NCBI RefSeq assembly: GCF_000745855.1 | Contig: NZ_JQKD01000018.1 | Location: 1-64,000 of the forward strand | Direction of reading: 5' to 3' | Length of the DNA: 64,000 nucleotides | From: Xenophilus azovorans DSM 13620 | GTDB lineage: Bacteria; Pseudomonadota; Gammaproteobacteria; Burkholderiales; Burkholderiaceae_C | Part shown: one piece after another, positions 35,511 through 43,268 of the stretch | Layout: each line of letters opens with the position of its first letter | Numbering within the stretch: the stretch's first letter is position 1 | Made by a program: the position numbers and the translations under genes | The notes under the pieces: model-generated | Told to the model about the DNA's origin: nothing | Seen by the model: the letters and a program-made list of their open reading frames with translations, nothing else | The model's database searches: none

Positions 35511-36929
35511 ATGACCACTGAATCCTCCCGCCCGCTGCACGACTGGAGCGCAGCCGAACTCTCCCGTGCGTACCGCCGGGGCACGCTCTCGCCGGTCGAG
35601 GCCGCGCGGGCCGTGATCGACCGCATCGAGCGCTGGGAACCGCAGTTGCAGGCCACCTACCTCTACCGCCCCGAGGCGGCGCTGGAACAGGCGCGCGCCA
35701 GCGAGGCGCGCTGGCGGCGCGGCGAGGCGCTCGGCCCGCTGGACGGCGTGCCCGGCACGCTCAAGGAGAACATCGCCACCGCCGGCGACCCGATGCCCGC
35801 CGGCACCGCCGCTGTCGAACTGCGTCCCGCTGCGCAGGACGCGCCACCCGCCGCGCGCCTCAAGGAAGCCGGCATGGTGGTCGTCAGCAAGACCACCATG
35901 CCCGACTACGGCATGCTGTCCTCGGGGCTGTCGAGCTTTCACCGCCTGGCGCGCAACCCGTGGGACCTCACGCGCACGCCCGGCGGCTCCAGCGCCGGCG
36001 CCGGCGCGGCGGCAGCGGCCGGCTACGGGCCGCTGCACGTGGGCACCGACATCGGCGGCTCGCTGCGGCTGCCGGCCTCGTGGTGCGGCATCTTCACCCT
36101 CAAGCCCAGCCTCGGCCGCATTCCCATCGACCCGCCCTACGCCGGCCGCGCCGCCGGTCCGATGACGCGCAGCGTGGAGGACGCCGCGCTGATGATGCAG
36201 GCCCTGGCCCGCCCCGATGCACGCGACAGCATGAGCCTGCCTGCGCAGGACATCGACTGGCCCGCCTTCGACGTCGGGCCGGAACACCTGAAAGGACTGC
36301 ACGTCGGCCTGCTGCTGGAGGCCGGCTGCGGTCTGCCGCTGGATGCCGAGATCCGCGCCGCGGTGGAAGAGGCGGCGCGCCTGTTCGAGCGCGCCGGCGC
36401 CCGCGTGACGCTGATGCAACCCTTCATGACGCAGGCCATGCTCGACGGCATGGACCACTTCTGGCGCATGCGCTCCCGGGTCGACCTGCAGGCGCTGCCG
36501 CCCGCGCAGCGCGCCAAGGTGCTGCCCTACATCGGCCAGTGGGCCGAGAGCGCCGCCGGCCTGTCGGGCGAGGCGATGTACCGCGCCGCGAGCCAGTTCC
36601 ACGCCACGCGGGTGGCGACGGTGGCGGCCTGCGCGCCCTTCGACTACGTGCTCTCGCCCGTCTCGCCCAACATGCCGGCACCGGCCGAGGACCCCTCGCC
36701 CACCAACGATCCGCTGCGGCCGCTGGAGCACATCGGCTTCACCGTGCCCTACAACATGTCGGAGCAGCCGGCCGCTTCGGTCAACTGCGGCTGGTCGAAG
36801 GGCGGCCTGCCCATCGGCCTGCAGATCGCCGGTGCACGCTTCGACGACCTGGGCGTGCTGAAGGTGGCGCGGGCCTTCGAGCAGGTCCGCGGGCCACAGC
36901 ACCCCTGGCCCGAGCCACCGGCGGCCTGA
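35511..36929 (+). CDS. amidase signature family hydrolase
   Basis: The Ser-cisSer-Lys triad of amidase signature enzymes is visible: Lys85 in GVPGTLKENIA, Ser160 in TPGGSSAGAGAA and Ser184 in TDIGGSLRLPA. Such enzymes hydrolyse amides; the substrate is unknown. No signal peptide is present, so it is cytoplasmic. It follows the ABC importer in the same direction with only a terminator between, so it may process an imported amide or peptide. Length is 472 aa. It is convergent with the LysR gene. Confidence 0.9.
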   Translation: MTTESSRPLHDWSAAELSRAYRRGTLSPVEAARAVIDRIERWEPQLQATYLYRPEAALEQARASEARWRRGEALGPLDGVPGTLKENIATAGDPMPAGTAAVELRPAAQDAPPAARLKEAGMVVVSKTTMPDYGMLSSGLSSFHRLARNPWDLTRTPGGSSAGAGAAAAAGYGPLHVGTDIGGSLRLPASWCGIFTLKPSLGRIPIDPPYAGRAAGPMTRSVEDAALMMQALARPDARDSMSLPAQDIDWPAFDVGPEHLKGLHVGLLLEAGCGLPLDAEIRAAVEEAARLFERAGARVTLMQPFMTQAMLDGMDHFWRMRSRVDLQALPPAQRAKVLPYIGQWAESAAGLSGEAMYRAASQFHATRVATVAACAPFDYVLSPVSPNMPAPAEDPSPTNDPLRPLEHIGFTVPYNMSEQPAASVNCGWSKGGLPIGLQIAGARFDDLGVLKVARAFEQVRGPQHPWPEPPAA

Positions 36930-36949
36930 CGCCGCGCCGCATCCGGCCT

Positions 36950-37813
36950 TCAGGCGAAGGCGGCCTTCACCACCTCGCGCGCCTGTGCGACGAAGGCTGC
37001 CTCGCCCGCGCGCGGCGGCAGCAGGCGGAAGACCGCCTGCGGCAGGGCCGGCAGCCCGTGCGGCGCCGGCAGCGCCACGGCGCCCGACGCCGGCAGCGCC
37101 GATTCGTTGAGGCAACCGATGCCCAGCCCCGCGGCGAGGGCGGAATGCAGCCCGGCCACGCCCGAGGCCACGTGCACCACCGCGTACGGCACCTTGCGGC
37201 GCGCCAGCAGCCCGACGACGAAGCGGTGGACCGAGCAGGTGTCGGGCAGCGCGACCAGGCGCAGCGGCTCGCCGCGTGCGCGCCGCACCCCGGGCGCCGC
37301 CGCCCAGCGCAGCGGTTCGCGCCGCAGTTCGTCGCCGGCGGGCCGGCGCATGCTGCCCTCCACGATGCGCATGGTGATGGCCAGGTCGAACTCGCCTCGC
37401 GCGTGGCCCGCCTCCACCTCGTCGCTCTTGCGCACCGTGACGCACAGCCGCACCTGCGGGTGCTGCGCGCCCAGCCTCGCCAGCAACGCGGCCATCTCGG
37501 CCGTGCGGAAGTAGTCGGTCACGCCCAGGCGCAGCGTGCCGGCCAGCGCGACGCCGTGCAGGTCGCGCCAGGCCGCCTCGCTCAGCGCCAGCAGCCGGCG
37601 CGCATGGGCCAGCAGCCGCTCGCCGGCCGGCGTCGGCACCACGCCCGACTTGCTGCGCACCAGCAGCGGATGCCCGGCGCGCTCCTCCAGCTTGCGCAAC
37701 TGCTCGCTGACCGCCGACTGCGAAAGGAACACCTGCGGCGCCGCCGCGGTGAGGCTGCCGGCATCAATCGCTGCGACGAAGGTTCGGAGTTGAGTGATGT
37801 CGAAGTCCTGCAT
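36950..37813 (-). CDS. LysR-family transcriptional regulator
   Basis: The N-terminal winged helix is typical (LRTFVAAIDAGSLTAAAPQV then FLSQSAVSEQLRKLEERAG), followed by a substrate-binding domain (LRLGVTDYFRTAEMAALLAR, VRKSDEVEAGHARGEFDLAI). LysR proteins activate or repress divergent genes in response to an effector. It is divergent from a tautomerase gene with 105 bp between starts, containing a 12-bp direct repeat. Regulation of the tautomerase and of itself is the likely role. Length is 287 aa. Confidence 0.92.
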   Translation of the reverse strand: MQDFDITQLRTFVAAIDAGSLTAAAPQVFLSQSAVSEQLRKLEERAGHPLLVRSKSGVVPTPAGERLLAHARRLLALSEAAWRDLHGVALAGTLRLGVTDYFRTAEMAALLARLGAQHPQVRLCVTVRKSDEVEAGHARGEFDLAITMRIVEGSMRRPAGDELRREPLRWAAAPGVRRARGEPLRLVALPDTCSVHRFVVGLLARRKVPYAVVHVASGVAGLHSALAAGLGIGCLNESALPASGAVALPAPHGLPALPQAVFRLLPPRAGEAAFVAQAREVVKAAFA

Positions 37814-37827
37814 GGCGTCATCCTCCT

Positions 37828-37870
37828 GCTTTTCCGATGGATGACATTATCAAATCCCGCTTTTCCGATG
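37828..37870. promoter_or_regulatory. direct repeats in the LysR-tautomerase intergenic region
   Basis: GCTTTTCCGATG occurs at 37828-37839 and again at 37859-37870, 31 bp apart start to start, about three helical turns. LysR proteins commonly bind two sites in a divergent promoter region, so these are candidate operators. The segment between the copies is AT-rich. Confidence 0.5.
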
Positions 37871-37918
37871 CAATGGCCGGACCCAGAATCCATCGCACCC
37901 CAACCCGAGGAGCCCGCC

Positions 37919-38317
37919 ATGCCGCACATCGTCATCCACCTTTCCGGCGAACCCGACGCCGCCCTCGCCCGCCGCGCCGTGGAGGCGGTGGGAGACCTGA
38001 CCCGGCGTCTCCTGGGCAAGCAGCCCGAGGTGATCGCCACCACCGTGCAGTTCATCCCCGACGCGCAATGGTTCGTCGGCGGCCGCACCCTCGCCGAGCA
38101 GGGCGCCAGCGCCTTCCACCTCGACATCAGCGTCACCGACGAGACCAACACCAAGGCCGAGAAGGCCCGCTACCTCGCGGCCGTGCACGAGGCCATGGCG
38201 TCGCTGCGGCCCGACCTGCACGAGGTGAGCTACGTGCACGTCATCGACGCGCGGGCGGCGGCCTACGGCTATGGCGGCCGCACGCAGGAATTCCGCCATC
38301 AGGCGGCAAAGATGTAG
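37919..38317 (+). CDS. tautomerase superfamily protein (4-oxalocrotonate tautomerase-like)
   Basis: The protein starts MPHIVIHLSGEP, so after Met removal Pro1 would be the catalytic base of the tautomerase superfamily. It has two beta-alpha-beta units (EVIATTVQFIPDAQWFVGGR and FHLDISVTDETNTKAEKARY) in one 132-aa chain, longer than single-unit 4-OT (about 62 aa). Ribosome binding sequence GAGGAG lies 8 bp upstream. The natural substrate is unknown. It is divergent from the LysR regulator that probably controls it. Confidence 0.82.
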   Translation: MPHIVIHLSGEPDAALARRAVEAVGDLTRRLLGKQPEVIATTVQFIPDAQWFVGGRTLAEQGASAFHLDISVTDETNTKAEKARYLAAVHEAMASLRPDLHEVSYVHVIDARAAAYGYGGRTQEFRHQAAKM

Positions 38318-38360
38318 ATCAGCAAGAACCGCCCGGGCCGAGCTTGTTGAAGCCACAGGA

Positions 38361-38422
38361 ACCGTTCAGGCGGAGCCTGTCGAAGCCCGACACGGCGCTT
38401 CGACAGGCTCGGCGTGAACGGT
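38361..38422. repeat. REP-like palindromic element
   Basis: Two 25-bp arms (38361-38385 and 38398-38422) are complementary with two mismatches around a 12-nt loop; the cores are GAGCCTGTCGAAG and CTTCGACAGGCTC. Sequences of this type (CTTCGACAGGCTC) are abundant intergenic repeats in many proteobacteria. It lies between the tautomerase and SGNH hydrolase genes, which are convergent, so it may also act as a bidirectional transcription stop. Confidence 0.8.
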
Positions 38423-38437
38423 GGGCAGATGCGGAGA

Positions 38438-39535
38438 TCAGCGTCCTGCACCGCCGGCCGGCAGTTGCGCCTCGACGAAGCGCTGCGCTTCCGCGTCGTC
38501 GATCGGCTTCACGGGCAGGCCCACGGCCGCCAGATGCCGGCTGATCGCCTGCGCCCACAGCACATTGGCCGCCAGGCCCCAGTGGTCGTCGGCCAGCACC
38601 GCATGCCGCGGCTCGTCACCCATGGTGTTCGTCACGTCCAGGCTGCCGATGCGCACGCTGCGGTAGGCCGGTGCGCCCTCGGCGCCGCGCCCGCCCCAGA
38701 GCGAGCGGAACCAGGCGCGGTCGTCGAAGAAGCTGGCGTGCGGCGTGCGCGCGGCCAGTTCGCGCAGGCCGGCGTCGTAGCGGTCCAGGCCGCGCGCGAT
38801 GTTGTCCAGCGCCGGGCGCGAGCGCCAGCGGTCGAAGTGCAGCGGCGCGTTGCTGTCGTCGAAGATGCCCACCAGCACGATGTGCGTGAGGGGATGCGCC
38901 GCGCGGATCAGGCCCACCGCCTGCTCGACCTCGGACAGGCAGCCGGCGATGGCGCGGTGCTCGGCCGGGGCGTTCGCATCGAGCGCCAGGCCGTCAAGGA
39001 AGTCCTGCGGCGCCATCTGCGCCATGCCGATGCGGATGACCACCGCGCCGCGGCGCCAGCGCGCCGGCGCCTGCGCCATGAGGTGCAGCAGCGGCTGCAC
39101 CTGCCGGCTGGCACCGTGCGTGAGGGCCGTGCACGGCGCGCCGGAGTAGGCCATGTTGTAGCGGTAGTCCTGCTTGCGCGGCGCGCGCACGGCCGCCAGG
39201 CCGAGCGCCTGGCCGGCCCGTGCCAGCAGGCGGTTCTGGCCGTCGGTCTCCCAGGTGCCGGGGTCGAGCACGCCCGTCCGCAGGCGCGCCAGCACCTCGG
39301 TCCACTGGAAGGTGCGCTCGTGAAAAGCGCCGCCGCGCTGGCCCGAGCCCGGCGGGAAGCTCACCGCGTCCTGGTACGAGTGGCTGAGCGAATCGCCCAG
39401 CACGGCGATCGGCACCGCCGCGGCCGGCGGCGGCGTCTGCGCGCCGGCCGCACCCCCGCCCAGCGCCGCCAGCATCGACAGCACGGCCGCGCCCAACAGG
39501 TGCTGGCGCCGGGGGCGAGCCAGCACGGCGCCCAT
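38438..39535 (-). CDS. SGNH/GDSL-family hydrolase, secreted
   Basis: After an N-terminal signal-like segment (LLGAAVLSMLAALGGGAAGA) the protein shows block I VLGDSLSHSY with the nucleophile Ser, NMAYSGAPC (Gly/Asn region) and a C-terminal DDHWG containing the Asp and His. These are the SGNH hydrolase features; esterase or acetylhydrolase activity on a surface polymer is possible but not shown. Its start overlaps the tusA stop by one base, so it is the last gene of a coupled operon cysM-NUDIX-tusA-SGNH. Length is 365 aa. Confidence 0.78.
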   Translation of the reverse strand: MGAVLARPRRQHLLGAAVLSMLAALGGGAAGAQTPPPAAAVPIAVLGDSLSHSYQDAVSFPPGSGQRGGAFHERTFQWTEVLARLRTGVLDPGTWETDGQNRLLARAGQALGLAAVRAPRKQDYRYNMAYSGAPCTALTHGASRQVQPLLHLMAQAPARWRRGAVVIRIGMAQMAPQDFLDGLALDANAPAEHRAIAGCLSEVEQAVGLIRAAHPLTHIVLVGIFDDSNAPLHFDRWRSRPALDNIARGLDRYDAGLRELAARTPHASFFDDRAWFRSLWGGRGAEGAPAYRSVRIGSLDVTNTMGDEPRHAVLADDHWGLAANVLWAQAISRHLAAVGLPVKPIDDAEAQRFVEAQLPAGGAGR

Positions 39536-39774
39536 CAGCGCCTCTTGAGCACGTGGACGAATTCGGCGCCGAGTGTCTGCTGGTCCACCAGCTCGTTGCC
39601 GGTCTGGCGCGCGAAGGCCTGGAAGTCGCGCAGCGAGCCCGGGTCGGTCGCCACCACCTTCAGCAGCTCGCCGCTCGCCATGTCGTTCAGCGCCTTCTTG
39701 GCCTTGAGGATGGGCAGCGGGCAGTTCAGGCCGCGGGTGTCGATCTCTCGGGCGATGGGCAGGTCGGTCGTCAT
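39535..39774 (-). CDS. tusA: TusA-family sulfurtransferase
   Basis: TusA-like proteins carry sulphur as a persulphide on a conserved Cys. The 79-aa protein has DTRGLNCPLPILKAKKAL with that Cys in the CPxP motif, and the typical fold (LLKVVATDPGSLRDFQAFAR). It is coupled to the NUDIX gene (ATGA) and to the SGNH gene (TGATG). Co-location with cysM hints at a sulphur transfer role rather than tRNA thiolation alone; this is inference. Confidence 0.88.
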   Translation of the reverse strand: MTTDLPIAREIDTRGLNCPLPILKAKKALNDMASGELLKVVATDPGSLRDFQAFARQTGNELVDQQTLGAEFVHVLKRR

Positions 39775-40349
39775 CGCGCGTCTCCGGGCTGCGGCGGCTG
39801 GTCGAGGCCGCGGCGCCGCTCCTCGTTCTCGGCCGCGGTGAAGAACACCGGCTCGTGCCCGCGCGAGCGCAGCCAGTCGGCCAACGCGTAGCCGGTGCCC
39901 GCCGGCCAGCACTTGAGGTCCTTCAGGTCGTAGAGGCGCCAGTCCACCAGCTCGGGCGAGAGCTTCACCTCGCCGTCGGCCACCACGTGGTAGGCGATGA
40001 TGACCTGGTTCATGCGCTGGAAGTCGTAGGCGCCGACGATGTTCACCTCGCTCACGTCGAGGTTGGTCTCTTCCTTCACCTCGCGGGCGATGCCTTCCTG
40101 GGGCGTCTCGCCCGCCTCCATGAAGCCGGTGATGAGCGCGAACATCTTGGCCGGCCAGGCCGCGTTGCGCGCCAGCAGCACCTGGCCGCGGTACTCGACG
40201 ATGGCGGCCAGCACCGGCGTCGGGTTGTTCCAGTGGGTGTGGCCGCAGGCCGGGCAGCGCAGGCGCGACTTGGGGCCGCTGTCTTCCAGCTGCTCGATCC
40301 ATTCGAGCGGGGTGGCGCAGGCCTGACAGAACTTGGGCAGATGCATCAT
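39771..40349 (-). CDS. NUDIX hydrolase with zinc ribbon (NudC-like)
   Basis: The NUDIX box GFMEAGETPQEGIAREVKEE then TNLDV fits G-x5-E-x7-REUxEE. An N-terminal zinc ribbon has CQAC (about residue 10) and CPAC (about residue 35), as in NADH pyrophosphatase NudC, but the protein is shorter (192 aa). It probably hydrolyses a nucleoside diphosphate derivative such as NADH. Two ATGs are adjacent at 40349 and 40346; the first overlaps the cysM stop (ATGA). Confidence 0.88.
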   Translation of the reverse strand: MMHLPKFCQACATPLEWIEQLEDSGPKSRLRCPACGHTHWNNPTPVLAAIVEYRGQVLLARNAAWPAKMFALITGFMEAGETPQEGIAREVKEETNLDVSEVNIVGAYDFQRMNQVIIAYHVVADGEVKLSPELVDWRLYDLKDLKCWPAGTGYALADWLRSRGHEPVFFTAAENEERRRGLDQPPQPGDAR

Positions 40350-41248
40350 GCGGGGAACACGCCGGTGGAAAGATAGCGGTCGCCGCGGTCGCACACGACG
40401 AACACGATGGTGGCGTTCTCCACCGTCTTGGCCACCTGCAGCGCGACCCACAGCGCACCTGCCGCGGAGATGCCGCCGAAGATGCCCTCCTCGCGCGCCA
40501 GCCGGCGGGCCATCTCCTCGGCGTCGTCCTGCTTCACGTAGATCATCTCGTCGACCGCCGTGGGGTCGTAGATCTTGGGCAGGTACTCCTCGGGCCACTT
40601 GCGGATGCCGGGGATGCGCGAGCCCTCTTCCGGCTGCGCGCCGACGATGCGCACCTCGGGGCTCTTCTCCTTGAGGAAGCGCGACACGCCGGTGATGGTG
40701 CCGGTAGTGCCCATCGCGCTGACGAAGTGGGTGATGCGCCCGCCCGTCTGCTCCCACAGCTCGGGGCCGGTGGTCTCGTAGTGGATGCGCGGGTTGTCGG
40801 GGTTGGCGAACTGGTCGAGCACGCGGCCCTTGCCCTGCGCCACCATCTGGTCGGCCAGGTCGCGCGCGTACTCCATGCCGCCGCTCTTGGGCGTGAGGAC
40901 CAGTTCGGCGCCGAAGGCCTTCATGGTCTGCGCGCGCTCGACCGAGAGGTCCTCCGGCATGATCAGCACCATGCGGTAGCCGCGCACCGCCGCCGCCATG
41001 GCGAGCGCGATGCCGGTGTTGCCCGAGGTGGCCTCGATCAGCGTGTCGCCCGGCTTGATCTCGCCGCGCTCCTCGGCGCGCCGGATCATCGACAGCGCGG
41101 GCCGGTCCTTGACGGAGCCGGCCGGGTTGTTGCCCTCCAGCTTGGCCAGGATCACGTTGCCGCGCCGGCCGTTGGCCTCGGCCTCGATACGTTGCAGGGC
41201 CACCAGCGGCGTCCTGCCGATGGCGTCTTCGATGGTGGGATAGGTCAT
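40346..41248 (-). CDS. cysM: cysteine synthase B (O-acetylserine sulfhydrylase)
   Basis: CysM makes cysteine from O-acetylserine and sulphide or thiosulphate with PLP. The start is MTYPTIEDAIGRTPLVALQR at 41248; the PLP lysine lies in NNPAGSVKDRPAL, the substrate loop is EATSGNTGIALAMAAAVRGY, and the phosphate loop is SAMGTTGTITGV. The chain has the insertion before the C-terminus (RIPGIRKWPEEYLPKIYDP) that distinguishes CysM from CysK. Length is 300 aa. It heads the coupled operon. Confidence 0.95.
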   Translation of the reverse strand: MTYPTIEDAIGRTPLVALQRIEAEANGRRGNVILAKLEGNNPAGSVKDRPALSMIRRAEERGEIKPGDTLIEATSGNTGIALAMAAAVRGYRMVLIMPEDLSVERAQTMKAFGAELVLTPKSGGMEYARDLADQMVAQGKGRVLDQFANPDNPRIHYETTGPELWEQTGGRITHFVSAMGTTGTITGVSRFLKEKSPEVRIVGAQPEEGSRIPGIRKWPEEYLPKIYDPTAVDEMIYVKQDDAEEMARRLAREEGIFGGISAAGALWVALQVAKTVENATIVFVVCDRGDRYLSTGVFPA

Positions 41249-41309
41249 GGGAGCAGGTGGGGAAGCCAGGGGCACTGTGCCATAATTTTCGGCTCCTCTC
41301 CCAACCCGT

Positions 41310-41394
41310 GCCCGGGTGGTGAAATTGGTAGACGCAGGGGACTCAAAATCCCCCGCCGCAAGGCGTGCCGGTTCGATTCCGGCCCCGGGCACCA
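41310..41394 (+). tRNA. tRNA-Leu (anticodon CAA)
   Basis: Acceptor GCCCGGG pairs with CCCGGGC; the anticodon stem GGGGA/TCCCC frames loop CTCAAAA, anticodon CAA; there is a long class II variable arm (CGCCGCAAGGCG) and encoded CCA. Length is 85 nt. It lies between cysM and the methyltransferase gene, both on the minus strand. Confidence 0.96.
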
Positions 41395-41443
41395 GATGCT
41401 GCTCAGCCCGCCTCATGGCGGGTTCATCGTTTCCAGGCCCCGC

Positions 41444-42223
41444 TCAGCGGCCCTGGGCCAGGTCGAAGCAGCCGCCCCCGTAGTACGCCCGGTCGCCCCC
41501 TTCCACGAAGGGGATCTCGATCGGCTTGCCCTCGTTGCGCCAGCCGTCGCGGCGGCGGTACCCGGCATCGACGATCTCCTTCTGGATCGCCTCGTGGTGC
41601 TGGACGCGGTACGGACACACGCCGAAGCCGATGCTGTTGAGCGTGTAGATGGTGCGGTCCTCGTGCATGGCCGTGGTGTTGAGCACGATGCGCTGCGGCT
41701 TGGCCGGCAGCTTCGCCAGCAATTCGCCCAGCGTCGTCGGCAGGTACTGCAGCGAGCCCGAGAGCATCAGCACGTCATGGCCGGAGGCGTCGGTGGGTTC
41801 GGTGCCGAAGCTCAGTTGCGCCTGCGCGCCGCGCTCCACCGCCAGTTCGCGGCCGGTCTGCACCACGCCGGGCACGTCGCACACATGCCATCGCAGCGCG
41901 GCCGGCATCTCCAGCACGCGGCGGAAAGCGTAGTACTTGATGCCCACGTGCCCGCCGAGGTCGAACACGCGCGTGGCGCCGCCGGCGATCGCCTGGCCGA
42001 CCCAGAACAGGGCCGGGTAGTCCCAGTTGTAGATCTGGTGGCTGTACAGCGCCTTCGCGCCCTCGGCGTTGTCGTACCCCGCCGCGAATTGCGCGGGGAT
42101 GTGGGCGCGGGCCTCGTCGAAGCTGCCGAAGTCGCCCATGAACAGGTTCTCGTCCTTGTTCTCGTAGAAGCGCCGCTCATAGGCCGATTTGCGGCCGGCT
42201 GCCGAAAACACGTTCAACACCAT
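41444..42223 (-). CDS. putative methyltransferase (TIGR04325/LIC12133-like)
   Basis: The 259-aa protein has a Rossmann-type SAM motif RVFDLGGHVGIKYYAFRRVL and later DVLMLSGSLQYLPTTLGELL, which matches small putative methyltransferases of the TIGR04325 kind. The N-terminal part (NVFSAAGRKSAYERRFYENK) is not recognised. No membrane segment is seen. Substrate is unknown; relatives often lie in surface polysaccharide clusters. No such genes are adjacent here. Confidence 0.72.
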   Translation of the reverse strand: MVLNVFSAAGRKSAYERRFYENKDENLFMGDFGSFDEARAHIPAQFAAGYDNAEGAKALYSHQIYNWDYPALFWVGQAIAGGATRVFDLGGHVGIKYYAFRRVLEMPAALRWHVCDVPGVVQTGRELAVERGAQAQLSFGTEPTDASGHDVLMLSGSLQYLPTTLGELLAKLPAKPQRIVLNTTAMHEDRTIYTLNSIGFGVCPYRVQHHEAIQKEIVDAGYRRRDGWRNEGKPIEIPFVEGGDRAYYGGGCFDLAQGR

Positions 42224-42262
42224 GCGCAGTCCTCGTTGAAATTCATGGCCTGTGGCGGGCGC

Positions 42263-43210
42263 TCATTCTGCCGCTTCGCCTCGGGCGGGGGATTCATTCT
42301 GTCGCAGCCCGGCATGGACGGTGGGGTGGCGCAGCGCCACGCGCAGTTCGCGCTTGAGGCGCCGGTTGTCCAGGCGCCGCGACTCGTCCATGAAGCTCAG
42401 CAACTGCGGCGTCAGCCGGCCGGCCGCCTCGCTGCGCGCGACGCGCGGCGGGCGCGGCAGGCCGTACAGGTCGGCCGCCAGGTCGAAATAGTCGCCCATC
42501 TTCAGCTCGGTGTCGTCGCTGGCGTTCACCACGCGCTGCGGCCGCCCCCGGAACAGCGCCGCGACGCAGGCGCGCGCCAGGTCGTCGGCATGGATGTGGC
42601 TGGTGTGGACGTCGTCCTCGGCCCGCAGCGCCGGCGTGCCGCGCAGCAGGCGCTCGCGCGGCGTGCCGCCCTCGCGGTCCGGCGCGTAGATGCCGGGGAT
42701 GCGCAGGATGCCGGCGCGCACGCCGGCGGCGCGGCCCAGCCAGCGCACGGCGCGCTCGGCCGCCACGCGCCGCTGCGCGCGGGGCGTGGCGGGGCGCACG
42801 GGGCGCGTCTCGTCCACCCGGGCCCCGCCGCAGTCGCCGTAGACGCCGCTGGTGGAGCCGTAGACCAGCGCCTGCGGCGGCGAGCGCCGCGCCAGCGCCC
42901 GCACCAGCGCCAGGGTGCGCGGATCGCCCTGCCCCTCGCGCGGCGGCGGCGCCAGGTGCAGCACGCGCGTGCCGAGCCCCGCCAGGCGGCGCAGCGTGGC
43001 CGGCGCGTCCAGGTCGCCCAGCAGGGGCCGAGCGCCCGCGGCGCGCAGCAGCGGCACGCGCCCGGGCGAGGAGGTCAGCGCCAGCACGTTCAGCCGGCCC
43101 GCCACCTGCCGCAGCACGCGCTGGCCGACGTCGCCGCAGCCGACGATCAGCAGCCGCCCGCGCCGGAAGCGCGAGGGCAAGGCCCCGAGGGGGTTTGTGT
43201 TTGAAGGCAA
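42263..43210 (-). CDS. NAD-dependent epimerase/dehydratase-like SDR protein (YeeZ type)
   Basis: The Rossmann motif RLLIVGCGDVGQRVLRQVAG lies near the N-terminus, YGSTSGVYGDCGGA supplies the catalytic Tyr region, and HTSHIHADDLARACVAALF is the typical downstream motif of extended SDRs. The exact start is unclear: no ATG is close, so I use TTG at 43210; an ATG at 43270 would overlap the divergent gene start. Function is unknown. It is divergent from the ferredoxin-type reductase at 43269. Confidence 0.75.
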   Translation of the reverse strand: MPSNTNPLGALPSRFRRGRLLIVGCGDVGQRVLRQVAGRLNVLALTSSPGRVPLLRAAGARPLLGDLDAPATLRRLAGLGTRVLHLAPPPREGQGDPRTLALVRALARRSPPQALVYGSTSGVYGDCGGARVDETRPVRPATPRAQRRVAAERAVRWLGRAAGVRAGILRIPGIYAPDREGGTPRERLLRGTPALRAEDDVHTSHIHADDLARACVAALFRGRPQRVVNASDDTELKMGDYFDLAADLYGLPRPPRVARSEAAGRLTPQLLSFMDESRRLDNRRLKRELRVALRHPTVHAGLRQNESPARGEAAE

Positions 43211-43268
43211 AATCGTGGATTCCCTGCTGCACAGAGAGAAGCGTTCCGCGGAACGCCCGAGAATACCC

